The notes under the pieces: generated by a model
The model's input: the letters and a program-made list of their open reading frames with translations, nothing else
The model's database searches: none
Told to the model about the DNA's origin: nothing
Program-made: the position numbers and the translations under genes
Assembly (NCBI RefSeq): GCF_000308575.1
Contig: NZ_BAFZ01000061.1
Coordinates: forward strand, 62,001-126,000
DNA length: 64,000 bases
Direction: 5' to 3'
DNA from: Nocardia exalbida NBRC 100660
GTDB taxonomy: Bacteria; Actinomycetota; Actinomycetes; Mycobacteriales; Mycobacteriaceae
In this document: piece by piece, positions 12,232 through 24,567 of the stretch
How the letters are laid out: every line of letters starts with the position of its first letter
Position numbering within the stretch: position 1 is the first letter of the stretch

Positions 12232-13007
12232 CAGCTGTAAGCCCTCCGCTCGTCGGGCGGCGGGATGCGCGCGCCCTTGTATTCGACCGGGATCCCGCCG
12301 AGCGGGTAGTCCTTGCGCTGGGGGTGCCCGCGCCAGTCGTCCGGCATGGTGATCCGGGTCAGCGAGGGGTGCCCGTCGAACAGGATGCCGAAGAAGTCGT
12401 AGGTCTCGCGCTCGTGCCAGTCGGTGGTCGGGTACACCTCGTAGAGCGAGGGAATATGCGGGTCCGCGTCCGGTGCGGAGACCTCCACGCGCACGCGGCG
12501 GTTGTGCGTGATCGACATGAGGTGATAGACGGCGTGCAGTTCACGGCCGGAATCCTCCGGGTAGTGCACCCCGTTGACGCCGAGGCAGAGTTCGAAACGC
12601 AGGGCGGGATCGTCGCGCAGCGCGCGCGCCACCGGCAGCAGCTGCTCCCGGTGCACGTGCAGGGTGAGCTCGCCGCGGAAGACGATCACCTTCTCCAGCG
12701 CCGCGTCCGGGGGAGTGCCTGCGGCGGTTAAGGCGGCGCGCAGCGCGTCGACCACTTGGTCGAAGTACCCGCCGTAGGGGGCGGGCGTGCTGCCGGGCAG
12801 AGTGACCGGGCGGACCAGGCCGCCGTAACCGGAGGTGTCACCGGTGCCGGTGACGCCGAACATGCCGCGGCGCACCCCGATCACGTCGGCTCCGCTCTGC
12901 GCGGAATCCTCCTCCGGCAGGGTGCCTTCGGGGCCCGCTGTGGCCGCGGCGTCGATCGCGTCGTGCGCGGGCGGGATGTCGGTGTCGTCGGGGGTGTCGA
13001 AGGTCAT
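12231..13007 (-). CDS. nuoC: NADH-quinone oxidoreductase subunit C (NuoC)
   Basis: 30-kDa-type peripheral subunit, 258 residues. The family signature [19 protein letters not shown] and the following [13 protein letters not shown] lie near the C-terminus. The first ~85 residues are an acidic, poorly conserved actinobacterial extension. ATG 13007 overlaps the nuoB stop as ATGA. nuoC and nuoD are separate here, unlike the E. coli NuoCD fusion. Confidence 0.95.
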   Translation of the reverse strand: MTFDTPDDTDIPPAHDAIDAAATAGPEGTLPEEDSAQSGADVIGVRRGMFGVTGTGDTSGYGGLVRPVTLPGSTPAPYGGYFDQVVDALRAALTAAGTPPDAALEKVIVFRGELTLHVHREQLLPVARALRDDPALRFELCLGVNGVHYPEDSGRELHAVYHLMSITHNRRVRVEVSAPDADPHIPSLYEVYPTTDWHERETYDFFGILFDGHPSLTRITMPDDWRGHPQRKDYPLGGIPVEYKGARIPPPDERRAYS

Positions 13008-13558
13008 CGCAGCAGACCCTCCATCCGGATGGTCGGCGTCGAGGCGAGCGCGGCCTGTTCGGCGGCGCGGATGGCCTCTTCGCGGTTGACGCCGAGCGGC
13101 ATCTGCTGAATCTTGGCGTGCAGTGCGAGGATCGCGTTCAGCAGCATCTCCGGCCGGGGCGGGCAGCCGGGCAGGTAGATGTCGACCGGCACCACATGAT
13201 CGACACCCTGCACGATGGCGTAGTTGTTGAACATCCCGCCCGACGAGGCGCAGACGCCCATCGCCAGCACCCATTTCGGTTCGGTCATCTGGTCGTAGAC
13301 CTGGCGCAGGACCGGGGCCATCTTCTGGCTCACCCGGCCCGCGACGATCATCAGATCCGCCTGCCGCGGCGAGGCACGGAATGCCTCCATGCCGAAGCGT
13401 GCGATATCGAAGCGGCCCCCGCCGGTGGCCATCATTTCGATGGCGCAGCAGGCCAGCCCGAAGGTGGCCGGCCATAGGGAGCCCTTGCGCAGGTATCCGG
13501 CGAAATCCTCGACCGTGCTCAGCAGGAAGCCGCTGGGCAGTTTTTCCTCGAGACCCAT
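13004..13558 (-). CDS. nuoB: NADH-quinone oxidoreductase subunit B (NuoB)
   Basis: Subunit binding the terminal N2 4Fe-4S cluster that reduces quinone, 184 residues. Cluster ligands are the tandem cysteines in [17 protein letters not shown], the cysteine in [14 protein letters not shown] and that in [11 protein letters not shown]. The gene starts at ATG 13558, about 50 bp after the nuoA stop. This is one of the few non-overlapping junctions in the operon. Confidence 0.97.
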   Translation of the reverse strand: MGLEEKLPSGFLLSTVEDFAGYLRKGSLWPATFGLACCAIEMMATGGGRFDIARFGMEAFRASPRQADLMIVAGRVSQKMAPVLRQVYDQMTEPKWVLAMGVCASSGGMFNNYAIVQGVDHVVPVDIYLPGCPPRPEMLLNAILALHAKIQQMPLGVNREEAIRAAEQAALASTPTIRMEGLLR

Positions 13559-13609
13559 GTTCTACTGACTCGCTTCCACTCGTCTGCTACGAATTCGGTT
13601 GCGCGGCAA

Positions 13610-13990
13610 TCAGTCCCAACTGAGACCGCCGCGCTTCCACTCGTAGGCGTAGGCCACCGAGACGTTGACGACGAACAACGCCATCGCGGCGAGACCGAAG
13701 AGACCGAGCGCATCGAAGTGGACTGCCCACGGGTAGAGGAACACGATCTCGATGTCGAAGATGATGAACAACATCGCGGTGAGGTAGTACTTCACCGGGA
13801 AGCGTTGTCCCGTAACGTTTCCCGGACCCCCGGCCACGGCATGCGGGGTGGGTTCGATCCCGCATTCGTACGGTTCCAGCTTCGCCCGATTGCGCCGCTT
13901 CGGCCCGACCAGGGCCGATAGGGCGATGGAGAACAGCGCGAACGCCGCCGCGATCGCGCCGAGTACGAGCGTCGGCACCTCGATATTCAC
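13610..13990 (-). CDS. nuoA: NADH-quinone oxidoreductase subunit A (NuoA)
   Basis: Small membrane subunit at the junction of the two arms of complex I, 126 residues. Three hydrophobic helices are visible, with the conserved YECGIEP loop cysteine and the segment YLTAMLFIIFDIEIVFLYPW. The frame is open further upstream, but GTG 13990 is chosen because the protein then begins directly before helix 1 like its homologues. A purine-rich AGAGGGGAAG lies about 7 bases before it. This is the first gene of the nuo operon. Confidence 0.93.
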   Translation of the reverse strand: MNIEVPTLVLGAIAAAFALFSIALSALVGPKRRNRAKLEPYECGIEPTPHAVAGGPGNVTGQRFPVKYYLTAMLFIIFDIEIVFLYPWAVHFDALGLFGLAAMALFVVNVSVAYAYEWKRGGLSWD

Positions 13991-14463
13991 GACTGCACTT
14001 CCCCTCTTGCGAGCTGCAGCTGATAACAGCGTCCGAGGCGGGCTGACGTCGGTGTCCGCCTCGGACGGACTCGCCCCTCGGCTCCACACGGAACCGGTCA
14101 TTCCTGGATCCGGTTCCATGTGAGGTAGGGCACAGCCTACAACCGAACGGTCGCTCCGCAGCGGGTTTGGGGCCGCCGTTTGATCGAATTCAGTACAAGC
14201 ATTTATGACCGAAACGGTGGTAATCCGCGCGGACGCTCGCGACGTTGGGTGAACGGTCAGTTGGCTGGTGGCCGACAGCGGATATCGCGACGTCGAATGT
14301 GGTCCCGAGCGGGATCAGAGTCGGCAACGGCACTGGATGTAGGGCGCCCGTGAGGGCTACCGAGGGAAGGCCGGGAACGGGGTTTCTCCGCGCCGAAGTG
14401 CGGTCGAGGGACGGCCGCGACTAATTCATGATCGCTATGAATGGCCGAGCAGGGGCCCGGTGA
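13991..14463. promoter_or_regulatory. nuo operon leader and promoter region, no gene seen
   Basis: A 473-bp gap between nuoA and the receiver-domain gene, both on the minus strand. I find no convincing coding frame: the only long frame is the nuoA frame read upstream of its start. It must hold the nuo promoter. It contains a CRP/GlxR-like site (14119-14134). Close to the receiver gene stop is a short inverted repeat ATTCAT-N7-ATGAAT (14424-14442), too AT-rich and weak to call a terminator. Confidence 0.6.
14119..14134. promoter_or_regulatory. CRP/GlxR-like binding site upstream of nuoA
   Basis: TGTGAGGTAGGGCACA differs from the actinobacterial CRP/GlxR pattern TGTGA-N6-TCACA at one of the ten conserved positions, and it keeps the central TA. 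It lies 129 bp before the nuoA start. Regulation of nuo by a cAMP-receptor-type protein is an inference from this match alone. Confidence 0.45.
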
Positions 14464-14883
14464 TCAAGCCGCGGGACGGCTGCGCAGCAGCGCCACAACG
14501 GCCTGGGTGAGCCGGAGCGGATCGATCGGATGCGCCACCGCGGCCTCCGCGCGGGACCAGCTCGCCAGCCATGCGTCGTCCGGCCGCCCGGTCAGCACCA
14601 GAAGCGGCGGGCACGCGTCCACTTCGTCCTTCAACTGCTTGGCGATACCGAGTCCACCGGTCGGGCTCGCCTCACCGTCCAGAACGGCCAGGTCTATGCC
14701 ACCGGCATCCATCTGCGCGATCACCACCGGACCGGTGGCGACCTCGAGGTACTCGAACTCCGGTAACTCCGGGCTGGGACGCTTGCCCAAGGCCTGGATC
14801 ACCTGGCGCCTGGTGTCGGCGTCGTTGCTGTACACGAGAACCCGCAGAGGGGTGGAACGAGGGGAATCGGCCACGAACGGCAT
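14464..14883 (-). CDS. stand-alone response regulator receiver protein (Rv3143-like)
   Basis: Single receiver domain of 139 residues with no output domain. The core strand LRVLVYSNDADT begins near residue 13 and the likely phospho-acceptor aspartate is in DLAVLDGEASPTGG near residue 70. An acidic pair is present at the N-terminal metal site (ND). The lysine expected near the end of the fold is not obvious, where AVAHPIDP stands. M. tuberculosis has a single-domain regulator, Rv3143, just upstream of nuoA. The same position here suggests a functional tie to complex I, but that is inference. No partner kinase is adjacent. Confidence 0.8.
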   Translation of the reverse strand: MPFVADSPRSTPLRVLVYSNDADTRRQVIQALGKRPSPELPEFEYLEVATGPVVIAQMDAGGIDLAVLDGEASPTGGLGIAKQLKDEVDACPPLLVLTGRPDDAWLASWSRAEAAVAHPIDPLRLTQAVVALLRSRPAA

Positions 14884-15017
14884 GGTACGTCCGCGAGGGC
14901 GGACCGCGTGGCAGGTTCGGCGCAGTTGGTTCGCGCGCGTCGTGCGCCGGCAGCGGCATCATCGGCCGAAAGCCGATGGCAAGCAGTTGATAAGAATCTG
15001 CCGGTAGAGTCCGGCCA

Positions 15018-16559
15018 ATGCGGGGAGATATCACCCAGGCCCTCGTCGACACCGACGTATGGACCGATGAAATGCTGGGCAGCGCCGGGATTCCGGTGAT
15101 CGACGTGCCGTTCGTAACCATCGGCAGCGGAATCGGATCGTTCGTCACCTACGACACGCTCCGGATCTTCGGCGTGCCCGCCGAGGCGATGGCGGTGCTC
15201 GGCCCGCAGGAGCACCCCTGGGCCTCCTACGAGTACCTGACCCGGGTCTCGCAGATTCCGCGCGGCGAGCGCCTGCGCAGCGACTCGGCCTCGATGCCGG
15301 ACAACATGTGGGGCTTCCCCTCGTACGCGGTGCGGGAGGCCGTCGCGGACAAGTCGATCAAACCGCTGTGGAACGTCTTCGTCGAGCCCATCTTCGCCAA
15401 CTACTACACCCCGCGCGCGGGCCAGGCGTTCGCCGCCATGGAGCGGGAGTTCCACCGCATCGGCTACGCCCGGTCCCTGCATCGCGGCCAGGTACGCATG
15501 GTGCGCAAGCGCCAGGGCGGCGGATACTTCACCATCCTCACCCCGCCGGCGGGTGCGGCGCCGACCAAGCGGGTCGCCTTCCGCAGCACGTATGTCCATG
15601 TGGCGGTGGGGTATCCGGGCCTGAAGCTGCTGCCGGACCTGCAGGAGTATCGCGAGACCCATCGTGACCCGACACGGGTGGTCAACGCCTACGAGCCGCA
15701 CGAGCACGTCTACCAGGCGTTGCAGCGGCGGCCCGGTACCGTGCTGATCCGCGGCAGCGGGATCGTGGCCAGCCGCGTCCTGCAGCGGCTCATCGACGAC
15801 CGCGACAAGTACCGGCTGGACACCCGGATCCTGCACCTGTTCCGCACGTATGTCGCCGGCCCGCACGGCAAGAACATCTTCAGCAGACGTAAGGGCGGCG
15901 ACGGCTGGGCCTATCAGGGGTTCAACTACCCGAAGTCGGTGTGGGGCGGTCAGTTGAAGCAGAAAGTGCGCAACCTGCAAGGCGAGGAACGGGCGCGGGC
16001 GTACAAGGAGATCTCCGGCACCAACACCCCGATCCGGGACAACTGGCAGGAACAGTTGCGCCGGGGCCGCAGGGAGGGGTGGTATCAGGTGATGGCGGGC
16101 ACGATGCGGGCTCCGCGCCCCGCCGGGGGACGCCAGGGCGTGGTCGCGACGATTCTTCCGGACGCCACCGCGCCGCTGCCGTTTCCGCCGCCGACGCAAC
16201 CGTTCGACACGACCGTCGACTACATCGTCGACTGCACCGGGCTGGAAGCCGACATCCGCGAGCACCGTCTGCTGGCCGACCTGCTCGACCACGCCGGTGC
16301 CGGGCGCAATCCACTGGGCAGGCTCGACGTGGACACCTCGTTCGAGCTGATCGGCACCCGCAGCGGCACCGGGCGCATGTACGCCTCCGGCAGCGCCACG
16401 CTGGGCGGGCCGTTCGCCGGTGTGGACACCTTCCTGGGGCTGCAGATCGCCGCGCAGGAGATCGCCGACGATCTGGCCGCGGTCGGGTTCTGCCGCAGGA
16501 TGGGTCCGCTGCGCTCGACGCGGCAATGGTGGCTGTGGGTTACGAACGAGAAGATCTGA
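15018..16559 (+). CDS. predicted FAD/NAD(P)-binding protein of unknown function
   Basis: 513 residues. Two dinucleotide-binding glycine motifs are visible: TIGSGIGSF near residue 35 and LIRGSGIVASRVLQRL near residue 250. An FAD-type DYIVDCTG motif follows near 405, and a C-terminal YASGSATLGG...AGVDTFLGLQ segment resembles the flavin-contacting end of two-dinucleotide-domain flavoproteins. This suggests an NAD(P)H-dependent flavin oxidoreductase or monooxygenase; the substrate is unknown. It is the first gene of a three-gene unit, 4 bp before the next start. TAGAGT, 7 bases before the ATG, suggests a leaderless transcript. No close named homologue is recognised. Confidence 0.75.
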   Translation: MRGDITQALVDTDVWTDEMLGSAGIPVIDVPFVTIGSGIGSFVTYDTLRIFGVPAEAMAVLGPQEHPWASYEYLTRVSQIPRGERLRSDSASMPDNMWGFPSYAVREAVADKSIKPLWNVFVEPIFANYYTPRAGQAFAAMEREFHRIGYARSLHRGQVRMVRKRQGGGYFTILTPPAGAAPTKRVAFRSTYVHVAVGYPGLKLLPDLQEYRETHRDPTRVVNAYEPHEHVYQALQRRPGTVLIRGSGIVASRVLQRLIDDRDKYRLDTRILHLFRTYVAGPHGKNIFSRRKGGDGWAYQGFNYPKSVWGGQLKQKVRNLQGEERARAYKEISGTNTPIRDNWQEQLRRGRREGWYQVMAGTMRAPRPAGGRQGVVATILPDATAPLPFPPPTQPFDTTVDYIVDCTGLEADIREHRLLADLLDHAGAGRNPLGRLDVDTSFELIGTRSGTGRMYASGSATLGGPFAGVDTFLGLQIAAQEIADDLAAVGFCRRMGPLRSTRQWWLWVTNEKI

Positions 16560-16563
16560 GCAC

Positions 16564-17007
16564 ATGCTTCCTACCTTGAACGGGCGAATCCAGACCCGTC
16601 TTCTCGCGCTGAGCGTGATCGGCTTCGTCGTCGCGCTGATCATCACCCCGTTCCTGCCGACCGGCTCGTTGAGCATCGGTCAGGCGTACCGGGTGACGTT
16701 GTCGGTCCTGCTGGCTACCGTTCTGGTCGGTGTGCTCTGGGAATTGCTCTACCATTTCCTGCAGCAGTTCCGCTGGGAGAAGGACTGGCCGACTCTGTTC
16801 GGTCTGGTCACCATCGTCAACGAGGGGGCGCTGATGTGGGTCCTCGTGCGCCACACCACGGTGGTGCTGCCCGAACATCTGCGTCCCTCGCCCGCGGCGT
16901 TCGGCATTCAATTCGTTCTCACGTGGATCGTCTTCTGGCTCATCGTGAACGGGCCGATGCGGGTGGTGTTCCACCGGTGGCGGTTCCAGGGCGGCCGATT
17001 CCTGTGA
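16564..17007 (+). CDS. small integral membrane protein of unknown function
   Basis: 147 residues with about four hydrophobic segments: LLALSVIGFVVALIITPF, VTLSVLLATVLVGVLWELL, GLVTIVNEGALMWVLV and IQFVLTWIVFWLIVNG. A basic C-terminal tail ends at RWRFQGGRFL. The charged loop EKDWP sits between helices 2 and 3. The gene lies between the flavoprotein and the FHA protein and overlaps the latter by 4 bp, so the three are probably co-translated. No family is recognised; a membrane anchor or scaffold for its neighbours is possible but unproven. Confidence 0.75.
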   Translation: MLPTLNGRIQTRLLALSVIGFVVALIITPFLPTGSLSIGQAYRVTLSVLLATVLVGVLWELLYHFLQQFRWEKDWPTLFGLVTIVNEGALMWVLVRHTTVVLPEHLRPSPAAFGIQFVLTWIVFWLIVNGPMRVVFHRWRFQGGRFL

Positions 17008-18584
17008 GCGCGCAGATCGAGGTGCTGCCGGGCACCCATCTGGTGGCGAGTGCGAGCGGCGTGGTCGTGGTCGTCGCGCACCGGGGCGAGGGCGCCGTGA
17101 CGGCGGACACGATGGCGGCCCGGACGATGACGGCGCTGCTGGACATCGTGCGTGAAGCCGTCGCGCGCGACCGGCGCCGCAGCGGGCGCGCGGTGGCGCG
17201 GCTGGCCACGACGTGGCTGATGAGCCTGTCCAACGGTGAGGAGGACGAGGTCGAATTCGGGGTGATCACGCCGGTGGACGACGGCCTCGCGGTGTTCCTG
17301 CACGGTGGGGTGACCGCGGTGCTCGCCGGTCCCGGCCACCCGGAGGTGCTGCGCGGCCGGGACGCCGGATTCACCGTCGACCGCATGGTGACTCCCGCAC
17401 CCGCGGGCGGCGCGGGATTGTTCGTGGACGAGGCGGGCTGGGCCGCGCAGGCCCTGCCGGGGCGCGGGATCTTCGCGCTCGGCGAGGGGACCGCCCCGGG
17501 GTCGGGCGCGGTGCGGTGGCCGGGTGCGCTGCCCGGCGCGATCGACGGCGAACCGGAGAACCGGGGCGGCACCGAGTCCATGCGGCCATCCCGATCGGCG
17601 CACGAGCCGCCCGCGGCTACATCGGCACGGGAGCCCGGCCCCGCACCCCGGCGAACGGCGGCGCCACAGCACCTCGAAGGACGCGCGGCGGCCGAACCGC
17701 CCGTCGTCCCGGAGCCGCCCTCGGTCGCGGCGCCGCGACCGCACCCTGCCACGGGGCCGCAGCTCGCGCAGCAACCGCATCGTCCCGCGACACAGCCGGG
17801 TTCCGAGCAGGTGTCCGGAGCACCGCCACGGCGGGCGCCGAGCCTGCGCAAAGGCGAGGAATCCAACGACACCGCAACGGAAGTCGATCTCCAGGCGGCG
17901 GCGCGGCGGGCCGCGCCACGTGACGGCATGACACCTCCGGTCGCGCAGCCGATACCGCCGGGTTCCGAGCAGGGTCCGGCGCGGCCCGCCCATCGCACCG
18001 ATCGGGAATACGCGATCGCCAACGACGCGAATCTCGCCGAGACGATGGTGCCCTCCTCCGAGGTCGTCGCGGACGCGCTCGGCTCGACCGGCTCGAACCC
18101 GCTGGGGCATCGGGTGATCGTGCACGGTTTCCAGTGCGCCCGGCATCATCACAACGATCCGCGAGTGTCGTTCTGCGCCGTCTGCGGCATCCGGATGGAT
18201 CAGCTCACCTGCGTGCTCAGCGAAGGGGTACGCCCACCGCTGGGTGTGCTGCTACTCGACGACGGCACGTCGTTCGTGCTGGACAACGACTGCGTTCTCG
18301 GTCGCGAGCCGGAGTATTCGGAGGCGGTCGCGCGTGGCGCGCGACCGATACGGCTGGAGGACAGCTCCGGCGGGATGTCGCGAGCACACGCGGAGATCCG
18401 CCTCGTCGACTGGGACGTCACGGTCGTGGACGGCGGTTCCACCAACGGCACCCACATTCGTCATCCCGGACGTCAGGACTGGGTCCGGGCGGCCCCTGGC
18501 CTGCCGGTAACCCTCGCCCCGGGCGCCCAGATCCAACTGGGCGGACGCGTCCTGACCTTCGACTCCCAGCACGGCCAGCTGTAA
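17004..18584 (+). CDS. zinc-ribbon and FHA domain protein
   Basis: 526 residues; GTG 17004 overlaps the upstream stop as GTGA. Residues ~1-150 form an alpha/beta-looking region of no recognised family. Residues ~190-370 are a Pro/Ala/Arg-rich, probably disordered linker. A short Cys/His cluster, CARHHHNDPRVSFCAVCG, near residue 375 looks like a zinc ribbon. The C-terminus is an FHA domain with LGRE, the MSRAHAEIR and DGGSTNGTHI phosphothreonine-binding motifs. FHA domains read Ser/Thr-kinase phosphorylation, so this protein may link kinase signalling to the membrane protein and flavoprotein encoded with it. That role is inference. Confidence 0.82.
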   Translation: MSAQIEVLPGTHLVASASGVVVVVAHRGEGAVTADTMAARTMTALLDIVREAVARDRRRSGRAVARLATTWLMSLSNGEEDEVEFGVITPVDDGLAVFLHGGVTAVLAGPGHPEVLRGRDAGFTVDRMVTPAPAGGAGLFVDEAGWAAQALPGRGIFALGEGTAPGSGAVRWPGALPGAIDGEPENRGGTESMRPSRSAHEPPAATSAREPGPAPRRTAAPQHLEGRAAAEPPVVPEPPSVAAPRPHPATGPQLAQQPHRPATQPGSEQVSGAPPRRAPSLRKGEESNDTATEVDLQAAARRAAPRDGMTPPVAQPIPPGSEQGPARPAHRTDREYAIANDANLAETMVPSSEVVADALGSTGSNPLGHRVIVHGFQCARHHHNDPRVSFCAVCGIRMDQLTCVLSEGVRPPLGVLLLDDGTSFVLDNDCVLGREPEYSEAVARGARPIRLEDSSGGMSRAHAEIRLVDWDVTVVDGGSTNGTHIRHPGRQDWVRAAPGLPVTLAPGAQIQLGGRVLTFDSQHGQL

Positions 18585-18632
18585 CCGCGGGCCGCAGCCG
18601 CCGATCGGCACGGGGCCCCGGCGACGGCCTGG

Positions 18633-22014
<3,382 letters not shown>

Positions 22015-22035
22015 CCATCCCGGAAGGACAAACCG

Positions 22036-22458
22036 ATGTATCTACGGCACGGAACGTTCTGCTACCTGCCGCCGCTGACCGATGAGCAGATCGCCGCCCA
22101 GGTGCGCTACGCGCTGCTCAACAGCTGGCCGGTATCCATCGAATACACCGACGATCCGCACCCACGCAACGCCTACTGGGAGATGTGGGGACTGCCGCTG
22201 TTCGACCTGGACGAGCCCGACGGTGTCTTGGCCGAGATCAAAGCCTGCCGAGCCACTTTCCCGCGGCATTACGTGCGGGTGCTGGCCTACGACGCCCGCT
22301 ACACCAGGCAGACGACAGCACTGAGTTTCCTGGTGCAGCGGCCGCCCGACGAGCCCGGCTTCGTGCTGACCCGCACCGAGGGCCCGGACCGCAGGCAGAC
22401 CTACGGCCTGCACTCGTATGCCACCACCGTCCGCCCGGGAGACCGGTATGGCGGCTGA
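22036..22458 (+). CDS. cbbS: RuBisCO small subunit
   Basis: 140 residues, assembling with CbbL as L8S8. The N-terminal [20 protein letters not shown] and the [14 protein letters not shown] segment are diagnostic. The C-terminal extension after residue ~100 (ending [16 protein letters not shown]) is the hairpin extension found in red-type small subunits. It starts 21 bp after cbbL with GGAAGGA upstream. Its end overlaps the cbbX start by 11 bp. Confidence 0.96.
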   Translation: MYLRHGTFCYLPPLTDEQIAAQVRYALLNSWPVSIEYTDDPHPRNAYWEMWGLPLFDLDEPDGVLAEIKACRATFPRHYVRVLAYDARYTRQTTALSFLVQRPPDEPGFVLTRTEGPDRRQTYGLHSYATTVRPGDRYGG

Positions 22459-23452
22459 GCCCAACGGCTCGGGATTCCGTCTGCACCGGCCGGGGACCGA
22501 CATCCCCGGCGCGGTGCGGACGGCGCCCGCCGAGACGGAGGCGCCGGAGATCCTGGGCGAGGACGCGGTGCTGGATCTGTCGGCCGACATCGCAGGCCAC
22601 GACGTCGAGGAGACGCTGCGCAGACTGGACGCGGAACTGATCGGCCTCGCCCCGGTGAAGCGGCGGGTGCGCGAGATCGCGGCGCTGCTGCTGATCGACC
22701 GCGCGCGGCAGCGATTCGGGCTGACTTCGTCGCGGCCGACCATGCACATGAGCTTCACCGGCGGACCGGGCACGGGCAAGACGACGGTGGCATTGCGGAT
22801 GGCGCAGATGCTGCACGCGCTCGGCTACATCCGCAAACCCAAGGTGCACACCGTCACTCGTGACGACCTGGTGGGCCAGTTCATCGGGCACACCGCCCCC
22901 AAGACGAAGGAGGCGCTGGCCAAGGCGGCGGGCGGTGTGCTGTTCATCGACGAGGCCTACTACCTGTTCCGGCCGGAGAACGAACGCGACTACGGGCAGG
23001 AGGTGATCGAGATCCTGTTGCAGGAGATGGAGAACGAGCGCGCCAGCCTGGTGGTGATCTTCGCGGGATACCCGGACCGGATGGACCGCTTCTTCTCCGC
23101 CAACCCCGGCCTGTCCTCGCGGGTGGCCCACCACTTGGAGTTCGCCGACTACACCCACGCCGAACTGCTGGACATCGCCGGACTCATGGTGGCCGCGGAG
23201 AACTTCCATTTCGACGACGCGGCGCGCAGCGCTTTCGGGGAGTACCTGGAACGCCGGATGGCCCGTCCGCGCTTCTCCAACGCGCGCAGCGTCCGCAACG
23301 CGCTGGACCGCTGCCGGTTGCGGCAGGCCAAGCGGCTCGTCGAGCTGCGCAGACCACTGACCAAGACCGATTTGATCACGCTCACCGATCAGGATGTATA
23401 CGGCAGCAGCGTGTTCACCGACCCCGGGCCCACCGCACGAGCCCCCCGGTGA
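22448..23452 (+). CDS. cbbX: CbbX, AAA+ RuBisCO activase of red type
   Basis: 334 residues. AAA+ ATPase that threads the RuBisCO large-subunit tail to release inhibitory sugar phosphates. Walker A is [16 protein letters not shown] (near residue 107) and Walker B is [13 protein letters not shown]; a sensor/arginine region follows at [14 protein letters not shown]. About 60 N-terminal residues form a variable extension. ATG 22448 is chosen for GGGAG six bases upstream; an in-frame codon at 22418 is an alternative. Its presence supports classing the RuBisCO as red type. Confidence 0.95.
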   Translation: MAAEPNGSGFRLHRPGTDIPGAVRTAPAETEAPEILGEDAVLDLSADIAGHDVEETLRRLDAELIGLAPVKRRVREIAALLLIDRARQRFGLTSSRPTMHMSFTGGPGTGKTTVALRMAQMLHALGYIRKPKVHTVTRDDLVGQFIGHTAPKTKEALAKAAGGVLFIDEAYYLFRPENERDYGQEVIEILLQEMENERASLVVIFAGYPDRMDRFFSANPGLSSRVAHHLEFADYTHAELLDIAGLMVAAENFHFDDAARSAFGEYLERRMARPRFSNARSVRNALDRCRLRQAKRLVELRRPLTKTDLITLTDQDVYGSSVFTDPGPTARAPR

Positions 23453-23467
23453 CGAGATCGAGGCGCT

Positions 23468-24556
23468 ATGCCAGAAGGACTGAAGACCCTCACCCGCTAC
23501 ACCATCGAGCAGGAGCATCGCCATCCCGGCTCGTCCGGTGAGTTCTCCGCCCTGGTGAACGTGATCGCGACCGCGACGAAGATCGTCGCCAATCAGGTCA
23601 CCCGCGGTGCGATCGCCGGATCGCTCGGCCCCTCGGGGCCGGACAATCCCCCGCCGACGGTGCACCGCGAACTGGACGCGATCGCCAACGACATCATGGT
23701 CGCCGAAACCCAATGGACCGGCCATCTTTCGGCGTTGCTCTCCGAACAGATCAGCGAGATCCATCCGGTGCCCGCCACGCATCGGCGCGGGAAATACCTG
23801 CTGGCGTTCGATCCCTTGGACGGCTCGTCGAACATCGACGTGAACCTTCCGGTGGGCACGATCTTCAGCGTGCTGCGCGCGCCCGTGCGGGACACGGGGT
23901 CGCGGGACGGTCCGGCCGCGGAGGACTTCCTGCAGTCCGGTGTCGAGCAGGTGTGCGCGGGGTTCACGCTGTACGGGCCCGCGACCATGCTGGTGCTGAC
24001 CACCGGCAGCGGCGTGGACGGGTTCACCCTGGACCGGGAGATCGGCGCGTTCGTGCTGACCCACCCGCGGATGCGCATTCCCGAGGACACCGCCGGTTTC
24101 GCGATCAACGCGGCCAACGAGCGCTTCTGGGAGCGACCCGTGCGCCGCTACGTGCACGAGTGCCTGGACGGCGTGGACGGGCCACGCGAGCGGGATTTCA
24201 ACATGCGCTGGGTGGCATCGCTGGTCGCCGACACCTTCCACATCCTCACGCGGGGCGGGGTGTACCTGTATCCGCGCGACACCCGCCCACCCGCACGTCC
24301 GGGGCGGGTGGCGTTGCTCTACGGCGCCAACCCCATCGCGTTCATCGTCGAGCAGGCCGGCGGCGCGGCGACCACCGGCAGCGAGCGGGTGCTGGAAGTG
24401 CAGCCCGGGGCTGTCCACCAGCGGGTGCCGCTGATCTTCGGCTCCCGCAACGAAGTGGAGCGCATCGAGCGGTATCACCGCGAACCCGACGAGGGGCCCA
24501 GCTTCGATAGTTCGCTGTTCGGCAGACGGTCGCTGTTTCGTCCGGCCCAGCGCTGA
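23468..24556 (+). CDS. cbbF: fructose-1,6-bisphosphatase, class I
   Basis: 362 residues. Dephosphorylates fructose-1,6-bisphosphate (and, in many cbb operons, sedoheptulose bisphosphate) to regenerate the CO2 acceptor. The metal and substrate motif FDPLDGSSNIDVNLPVGTIF is near residue 118, and RYVHECLDG and NMRWVASLVADTFHIL follow. Actinobacteria usually rely on the unrelated class II (GlpX) enzyme. A class I enzyme in this operon therefore suggests it came with the Calvin-cycle cassette. It lies 15 bp after cbbX. Confidence 0.95.
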   Translation: MPEGLKTLTRYTIEQEHRHPGSSGEFSALVNVIATATKIVANQVTRGAIAGSLGPSGPDNPPPTVHRELDAIANDIMVAETQWTGHLSALLSEQISEIHPVPATHRRGKYLLAFDPLDGSSNIDVNLPVGTIFSVLRAPVRDTGSRDGPAAEDFLQSGVEQVCAGFTLYGPATMLVLTTGSGVDGFTLDREIGAFVLTHPRMRIPEDTAGFAINAANERFWERPVRRYVHECLDGVDGPRERDFNMRWVASLVADTFHILTRGGVYLYPRDTRPPARPGRVALLYGANPIAFIVEQAGGAATTGSERVLEVQPGAVHQRVPLIFGSRNEVERIERYHREPDEGPSFDSSLFGRRSLFRPAQR

Positions 24557-24567
24557 AGAGGAGAACC

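Noticed and set aside
272..13477. Long plus-strand open frames across 272-13477
   Set aside because: They are antisense to nuo genes with full motif support and translate to His/Gln/Arg-rich sequence typical of shadow frames in GC-rich DNA.
14424..14442. ATTCAT-N7-ATGAAT as a terminator after the receiver gene
   Set aside because: A six-base AT-rich stem with no T-tract is too weak. It is noted only as a repeat.
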